NCBI GenBank assembly: GCA_963981505.1
Contig: CAXCEI010000005.1
Span: 1-63,643, forward strand
Source: OPU3-GD-OMZ sp001901525
GTDB taxonomy: Bacteria; Pseudomonadota; Gammaproteobacteria; Methylococcales; Methylomonadaceae
Direction: 5' to 3'
Length of the DNA: 63,643 nt
The notes under the pieces were generated by a model. That model was not told where the DNA came from and did not search any database. It saw only the letters and a program-made list of their open reading frames with translations. Positions 59,108 through 63,643 of the stretch are shown in pieces (position 1 is the stretch's first letter; each line of letters starts with the position of its first letter). Made by a program: the position numbers and the translations under genes.

Positions 59108-60412
59108 ATGACCGGTGAAAAAGAACTTCATAAAATTGTTATTGTCGGTGGCGGTGCTGCAGGCTTGGAATTAGCATCCAGTCTTGGCCGTAAGTTGGGT
59201 CGAAAGAAAAAGGCAGAAATTACGTTAGTTGAAGCATCGTATACCCATATTTGGAAGCCATTGCTTCATGAGGTAGCGGCAGGCTCTTTTGCCGAAACCG
59301 ATGAAATAGAATACTTAGCACAAGCGCATCGTTGCCATTTTCAATTTCGTTTAGGACGAATGGAAGGTCTGGACCGGGACAGGAAAGAGATTTTTGTCAG
59401 CCCAACGATTACCAAAAATGGTGATGAAATTATTCCGAAACGGGTTTTTAATTACGATACGTTGGTTATTAGTGTCGGTAGCGTTAGTAATATATTTAAT
59501 GTGGCTGGGGTTAATGAACATTGTCTGTTTCTTGATACGCCTTATCAGGCATATCGTTTTCAGAAAAGGTTAGTTGAACGCTACATTACCACCCACACGA
59601 AGGCGCAAAGTAAAAATAAATGCCTGTCTATCGCTATTATTGGTGCAGGGGCGACGGGTGTGGAGTTATCAGCTGAACTATTGGATGTAAAAAAACAGTT
59701 TTCAATGTATGGCTTGGATGATATTACGGTTAAAGTAACGATTATCGATACCGCAAATCGTTTGTTGCCAGCACTCTCAGAGAAATTGGCGTTTGCGGTT
59801 CATAAGCAATTACATAAATTAGGCGTTGAGTTAAAGTTAGGACAGCAAGTTGTGGGCGTAACGGAAAAAGGTGTGCGCTTAAAGGACGGTGATATTGTTT
59901 TGGCCGATATAAAAGTCTGGGCAGCAGGGATTAAAGGACCCGATTGGTTGGCGAATTTGGATGGTTTGGAAGTCAACAGGATTAACCAGTTGGTTGTTAA
60001 GCAGACACTGGAAAGCACAGAAGATGGTGATATTTTTGCAATGGGTGATTGTGCCGCTTGCCCATGGCCAGGACATGACCGACCGGTACCCCCGCGTGCA
60101 CAAGCAGCCCATCAGCAAGCAAGCACATTGGAAAAGACATTAATTAATCGTATACAGGGGAGTGATGAAACGATTGATTATATTTATCGTGATTATGGCT
60201 CATTAGTCGCTCTGGGGCGGCATTCAACGGTGGGTAGTTTAATGGGTAATCTGATGGGGTCGGTTAGTGTCGGAGGTTTTGTCGCTCGATTGGTTTATTT
60301 GTCTTTATATAAAATGCATCAAGTGGCTATTCATGGTTATTTTCGAACAGCGATGTTGACGCTATCTAATTTGTTTAGGCGTAGTACGCATGCGCGTATT
60401 AAAATGCACTAG
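59108..60412 (+). CDS. ndh: Type II NADH dehydrogenase (NDH-2)
   Basis: Membrane-associated flavoprotein that passes electrons from NADH to quinone without pumping. FAD motif IVGGGAAGLELASSLG at the N terminus, NADH motif IIGAGATGVELSAELLD near residue 177, and DIFAMGDCAACPWPG for the FAD tail. The C-terminal amphipathic part from about residue 390 should bind the membrane. Length 434 residues. It does not pump ions, so it complements Rnf, also encoded in this window. Confidence 0.93.
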   Translation: MTGEKELHKIVIVGGGAAGLELASSLGRKLGRKKKAEITLVEASYTHIWKPLLHEVAAGSFAETDEIEYLAQAHRCHFQFRLGRMEGLDRDRKEIFVSPTITKNGDEIIPKRVFNYDTLVISVGSVSNIFNVAGVNEHCLFLDTPYQAYRFQKRLVERYITTHTKAQSKNKCLSIAIIGAGATGVELSAELLDVKKQFSMYGLDDITVKVTIIDTANRLLPALSEKLAFAVHKQLHKLGVELKLGQQVVGVTEKGVRLKDGDIVLADIKVWAAGIKGPDWLANLDGLEVNRINQLVVKQTLESTEDGDIFAMGDCAACPWPGHDRPVPPRAQAAHQQASTLEKTLINRIQGSDETIDYIYRDYGSLVALGRHSTVGSLMGNLMGSVSVGGFVARLVYLSLYKMHQVAIHGYFRTAMLTLSNLFRRSTHARIKMH

Positions 60413-60436
60413 TTTTTTGATTTTATTGGGATAGTT

Positions 60437-60958
60437 ATGTTTGAAGTAGAGTACGATTTAGCAGAAGAAGATTTAATTCATTTTAATGAGAAGCGTTTTT
60501 TAAATACGGAACAATCAAGAAAAAGATTACGATTCGGTCAAGGTATTGTGCCAGCTATTCTGGTTATGATCGGTCTTTTTTATGGTCTTTTACTTAGAGA
60601 TGAATATACCGGTTTGTTTACCGTTGTTTTTGCTTTGGTTTTAGCCTTTGGGATGCCTTATTTTAGTCGTTGGGAAATGCGTAGACGTCTTAGAGCGCAA
60701 TATACCGACGAAGAAAAAGCGAAAATACTGGGGCACTATAAATTAGCCATTGAACCTAAAGTCCTGGTGGAAGTTTCGCCTTCCGGTGAAAACAAAATGG
60801 CATGGAAGGAATTGTTGCGTGTTGAATACGGTGACAAGTATGTTTACATCTATATTGATATTGATACCGCATTGGTTATTCCGGTTCGATCTATAACATC
60901 AGGAGATTTAGAAAAGTTCTCAGAACAGGCTGATAAGTTGATAGACCGATTCACTTAA
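60437..60958 (+). CDS. YcxB-like membrane protein
   Basis: 173 residues: a short N-terminal part, two membrane segments (about 36-52 and 57-76), and a C-terminal PH-like YcxB domain (LVEVSPSGENKMAWKELLRVEYGDKYVYIYID, VIPVRSI). Function unknown. It follows ndh by 24 bases and may be co-transcribed with it. Confidence 0.8.
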   Translation: MFEVEYDLAEEDLIHFNEKRFLNTEQSRKRLRFGQGIVPAILVMIGLFYGLLLRDEYTGLFTVVFALVLAFGMPYFSRWEMRRRLRAQYTDEEKAKILGHYKLAIEPKVLVEVSPSGENKMAWKELLRVEYGDKYVYIYIDIDTALVIPVRSITSGDLEKFSEQADKLIDRFT

Positions 60959-61055
60959 CGTTATCGCTTGGGGCAAAGTTATCAAAGCAATGCGGTTGAA
61001 AAGTGGCATTGTTTTTTTGTGCCGACCGTTTTGTGTCGCTTCGTTATTCGTTTTT

Positions 61056-61364
61056 TTAATCGCCGAGAATGACTTCAAATCCTTCAAATATCGGGTGTCC
61101 TTGATAGATATCGCTGTGTTTTCCAGCACCTTTGTGTGCTAAGCGGAATGCTTCTGATTTTGTCCATAAGGTAAAATCTTCTTTTGAGTGCCAGGTGCTG
61201 TGTGAGATATATAGGGTATGGGTTTGTGCTGAATTTCCTTTTGCCAAATGAAATTTTATAAAACCGGGTACGTTATCCAAGTGTGTTTCTCTGCGTTGCC
61301 ACATATTTTCAAACGCATCTTCTTGTCCTCGATTAATTTTAAATCGGTTGATTGCGATATACAT
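61056..61364 (-). CDS. Antibiotic biosynthesis monooxygenase-fold protein, probable IsdG-like heme monooxygenase
   Basis: A 102-residue ABM-fold protein. AINRF, W in FTLWTKSEAF and H in RLAHK place Asn6, Trp67 and His77 where IsdG and IsdI have their catalytic Asn, Trp and His, so heme degradation is a reasonable guess. The spacing matches almost residue for residue. No heme uptake gene is near. It is convergent with the YcxB-like gene. Confidence 0.75.
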   Translation of the reverse strand: MYIAINRFKINRGQEDAFENMWQRRETHLDNVPGFIKFHLAKGNSAQTHTLYISHSTWHSKEDFTLWTKSEAFRLAHKGAGKHSDIYQGHPIFEGFEVILGD

Positions 61365-61534
61365 TTTCTGGATTCTATTTTGGGTTAATTAAATACTTTA
61401 ATCGGTATTAAAACAGACTCAGGTAGTTGATCAAAACTAAGTTGTTAAAACCGGTTTATTTTATCACTGATCCGATGATTGTTCTCTATGCGCAGTGCTT
61501 TGTTGTGGTGAGGTATCGTTGATATGAAACAGAA

Positions 61535-61564
61535 TTGTTTTTGGGTAAATAGAAGTCTTATAAT
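61535..61564 (+). promoter_or_regulatory. Candidate promoter of the ABC-F gene
   Basis: TTGTTT at 61535-61540, an 18-base spacer and a perfect TATAAT at 61559-61564 put the transcription start about 30 bases before the GTG start at 61599. Confidence 0.55.
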
Positions 61565-61598
61565 GCAGACCTTATTTAGTAAACTGGAATGAAAGACA

Positions 61599-63497
61599 GT
61601 GCTCAATTTTAAAAATATCAGCCTGCGGCGTGGAGAACTACTGTTGTTTTCAGGTCTGTCTTTTATTATCCATAAAGGGCAGAAGGTCGGTGTGACCGGT
61701 GCGAATGGAACCGGAAAATCCAGTTTGTTTGCGATGATTCGTAATATTATTCATTCGGATGAGGGTGAATTATCAATGCCCCAAGGTATTGAAATAGCGC
61801 ATGTTGCACAAGAAACACCGGCTATTGCTGGGAAAGCGATCGATTATGTTATTGATGGTGACAGGAGCCTGCGTACGTTACAAGCACAATTAGTCGATGC
61901 TGAGTTAGCAAATGATGGTGTTAAACAGGCAGACATTCATGTAAGGCTGGATGATGTTGGTGGTTATACCGCACAAAGTCGGGCGTCTCAGCTCATGGAT
62001 GGGTTGGGCTTTTTAGTGACGGATGAAAAGCGGCCGGTCATGGAGTTTTCAGGGGGCTGGCGGATGCGTTTGAATTTAGCGCAAGCGTTAATGTGTCGTT
62101 CTGATATGTTATTGCTTGATGAACCGACAAACCATCTCGATCTGGATGCTGTTATTTGGCTACAGAATTGGTTAATAAGATATCCGGGTACATTATTGTT
62201 AATTTCCCATGACCGTGATTTTTTAGATGCGATTGCTGATCATATTATGCATATTGAGCAGAACACGGCACAAATTTACACCGGTAACTATACTGTTTTT
62301 GAAAGGTTGCGAGCGGAAAAACTAGCCCAACAACAGGCTGCTTATGAGCAACAACAAAAAGAGATCGTTCATATTCAAAGTTTTATTGATCGTTTTCGTG
62401 TTAAAGCAACCAAGGCAAAGCAGGCGCAAAGTCGTATTAAAACATTGGAGCGAATGAACCTCATTGCGCAAGCCCATGTGGACTCACCTTTTAATTTTAG
62501 TTTTAAAGATCCGGGTAAAATTCCCAATCAATTATTAATACTGGAGTCGGCCGCCATTGGCTATCCGGATAAAACGATTTTGGAAGATGTTGATTTATTT
62601 ATTACTCCGGGCGATAGAATTGGGTTGTTGGGGAAAAACGGTGCCGGTAAATCGACCTTGGTTAAATGCTTGGCGGGTGATATTGAGCCATTATCAGGAA
62701 TCCGGCAAGGGGCTGATGCCTTAGATATTGGCTATTTTGCTCAGCACCAGTTAGAGCAATTGCGTCTGGAGGAAAGCCCTTTGTGGCACCTCCAGCATTT
62801 AGACCCTTTAGCGAATGAAAAAGAATTAAGGAATTTTTTAGGTGGGTTTAATTTTGTCGGTGACAAGGCTTTGGCGCCGGTTAAACCATTTTCTGGCGGT
62901 GAAAAAGCGCGGTTGGTTTTAGCCATATTGGTTTACCAAAATCCTAATTTACTCTTGCTTGATGAGCCGACTAATCATCTTGACTTGGAGATGCGTCATG
63001 CACTCAGTATGGCCTTACAGGATTATCAGGGCGCATTGGTTGTGGTGTCTCATGATAGGCATTTAATTCGTTCGGTTACCGATAAGTTGATTTTTGTGGA
63101 TGAGGGCGCAGTACAGGTATTTTCAGGTGATCTTGATGATTACCAGCATTGGGTTGAAGATAAAAAAAGTATTGTATCTGCGAGTGAATTTGTTCCTGAA
63201 GAAGGGGTTTCCCGTAAAGACCAGCGCCGGCTAGATGCCGAAAAACGAAAACAACTTAAACCGCTACGAGATGCTTTATCGAAGGTTGAGAGAGCGGTGG
63301 ATAGTTTTCATCAGGAGCAAACTGAAATAGAGCAGGCGCTGTCAGATGCTGAAATTTATCAGGCCTCTCAAAAGGAGCAATTAAAAAAATTATTGAAAAG
63401 AAAGGGCGAGTTGGACCTTTTAGTTGAGGAAGCCGAGAATCAGTGGCTACGAGTTACTGAGGAGATGGAGCAATTTGAAACCCAGTTAGTGGATTGA
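61599..63497 (+). CDS. ABC-F family ATPase, YheS-like
   Basis: Cytoplasmic ABC-F protein with two ATPase domains and no membrane part; such proteins act on ribosomes. Domain 1 has GANGTGKSS, EFSGGWRMRLNLAQAL and LLLDEPTNHLDL; domain 2 has GKNGAGKST, FSGGEKARLVLAIL and LLLLDEPTNHLDL. The P-site-linker region (about 235-300) is KATKAKQAQSRIKTLERM. A C-terminal coiled coil covers about 535-632. At 632 residues it matches YheS. It starts with GTG. A drug-resistance role is not suggested. Confidence 0.93.
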   Translation: MLNFKNISLRRGELLLFSGLSFIIHKGQKVGVTGANGTGKSSLFAMIRNIIHSDEGELSMPQGIEIAHVAQETPAIAGKAIDYVIDGDRSLRTLQAQLVDAELANDGVKQADIHVRLDDVGGYTAQSRASQLMDGLGFLVTDEKRPVMEFSGGWRMRLNLAQALMCRSDMLLLDEPTNHLDLDAVIWLQNWLIRYPGTLLLISHDRDFLDAIADHIMHIEQNTAQIYTGNYTVFERLRAEKLAQQQAAYEQQQKEIVHIQSFIDRFRVKATKAKQAQSRIKTLERMNLIAQAHVDSPFNFSFKDPGKIPNQLLILESAAIGYPDKTILEDVDLFITPGDRIGLLGKNGAGKSTLVKCLAGDIEPLSGIRQGADALDIGYFAQHQLEQLRLEESPLWHLQHLDPLANEKELRNFLGGFNFVGDKALAPVKPFSGGEKARLVLAILVYQNPNLLLLDEPTNHLDLEMRHALSMALQDYQGALVVVSHDRHLIRSVTDKLIFVDEGAVQVFSGDLDDYQHWVEDKKSIVSASEFVPEEGVSRKDQRRLDAEKRKQLKPLRDALSKVERAVDSFHQEQTEIEQALSDAEIYQASQKEQLKKLLKRKGELDLLVEEAENQWLRVTEEMEQFETQLVD

Positions 63498-63643
63498 CGT
63501 CGTCGCTGTCAAGGTTTGAATTAAGTGGTTCTTATTTTTAATTTTTTTAGGGAAGGTCCGTTTCAGACTAAAGTCTAAAAGATATTTTTAATTAAACTCT
63601 TTGTTGCTGCCGCAATCATTAAAGATTTATTAGCTAACATCTT
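63498..63643. other. Downstream end of the window
   Basis: 146 bases after the ABC-F stop contain no gene I can support. There is a small AGAC-TAAA-GTCT repeat near 63567 followed by an A/T-rich stretch, which may be a weak terminator. Confidence 0.4.

Overview
The window is a core chromosomal segment of a moderately low-GC gammaproteobacterium. Many neighbourhoods match conserved gammaproteobacterial synteny: apbC/metG followed by rnfABCDGE-nth; TIGR02449-zapA-6S RNA divergent from ygfB-pepP-ubiH-ubiI; bamD divergent from rluD-pgeF; and lptM-lysA-dapF-DUF484-xerC. The PGM1-type phosphoglucomutase, Rnf complex, NDH-2 and a copper-type RiPP locus would fit a Methylococcales methanotroph or a related marine lineage such as Methylophaga or Cycloclasticus. 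No diagnostic gene (pmo, mxaF, rRNA) lies in the window, so the order is not resolved. I saw no prophage, IS element, CRISPR array, tRNA or rRNA gene.

Layout. 1-1.4 kb: the cut end of a gene with an (EPS)7 tail, two small exported proteins, and a gmk leader with two palindromes. 1.4-7.2 kb: gmk, convergent trpEGDC, and a lone 1-phosphofructokinase-type kinase. 7.3-9.5 kb: an OsmC-like protein and an operon of dcd with two membrane proteins. 9.8-11.8 kb: dgkA-eptA, an envelope lipid-modification pair. 11.9-20.9 kb: apbC, metG, rnfABCDGE and nth. 21.1-23.1 kb: a three-gene RiPP locus of the HvfABC/oxazolin type with an unusual Met-rich precursor. 23.2-29.6 kb: a lipoprotein, glnE, ilvE, waaF and waaC. 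29.7-34.8 kb: 6S RNA, zapA, and the ygfB-pepP-ubiH-ubiI operon. 35-42 kb: sucCD, nadE, bamD, rluD-pgeF and a ZIP transporter. 42-47.7 kb: pgm, a DNA glycosylase, darP, dinB and two membrane proteins. 47.8-53.7 kb: one long leftward operon, dctQ-dctM-lptM-lysA-dapF-DUF484-xerC. 53.8-56.6 kb: a TOBE-domain ABC ATPase divergent from a tungstate-type binding protein, then a fructosamine-kinase-like protein. 56.6-63.5 kb: an unknown membrane-anchored protein, an orphan FetB-type permease, DUF2782, NDH-2, a YcxB-like protein, an IsdG-like monooxygenase and an ABC-F protein.

The most interesting region is 21.1-23.1 kb. A secreted precursor carries six E-x-x-C-[G/V] units, three of them in a Met-rich variant, followed by a DUF692 (MNIO) enzyme and a DUF2063 partner. 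It is probably a variant copper-binding oxazolone/thioamide peptide. Other points of interest are transporter parts without partners (TupA and TupC-type without TupB, DctQM without DctP, FetB without FetA), the TRAP genes tightly joined to lptM-lysA, a 6S RNA, an lptM gene of only 37 codons, and several long inverted repeats.
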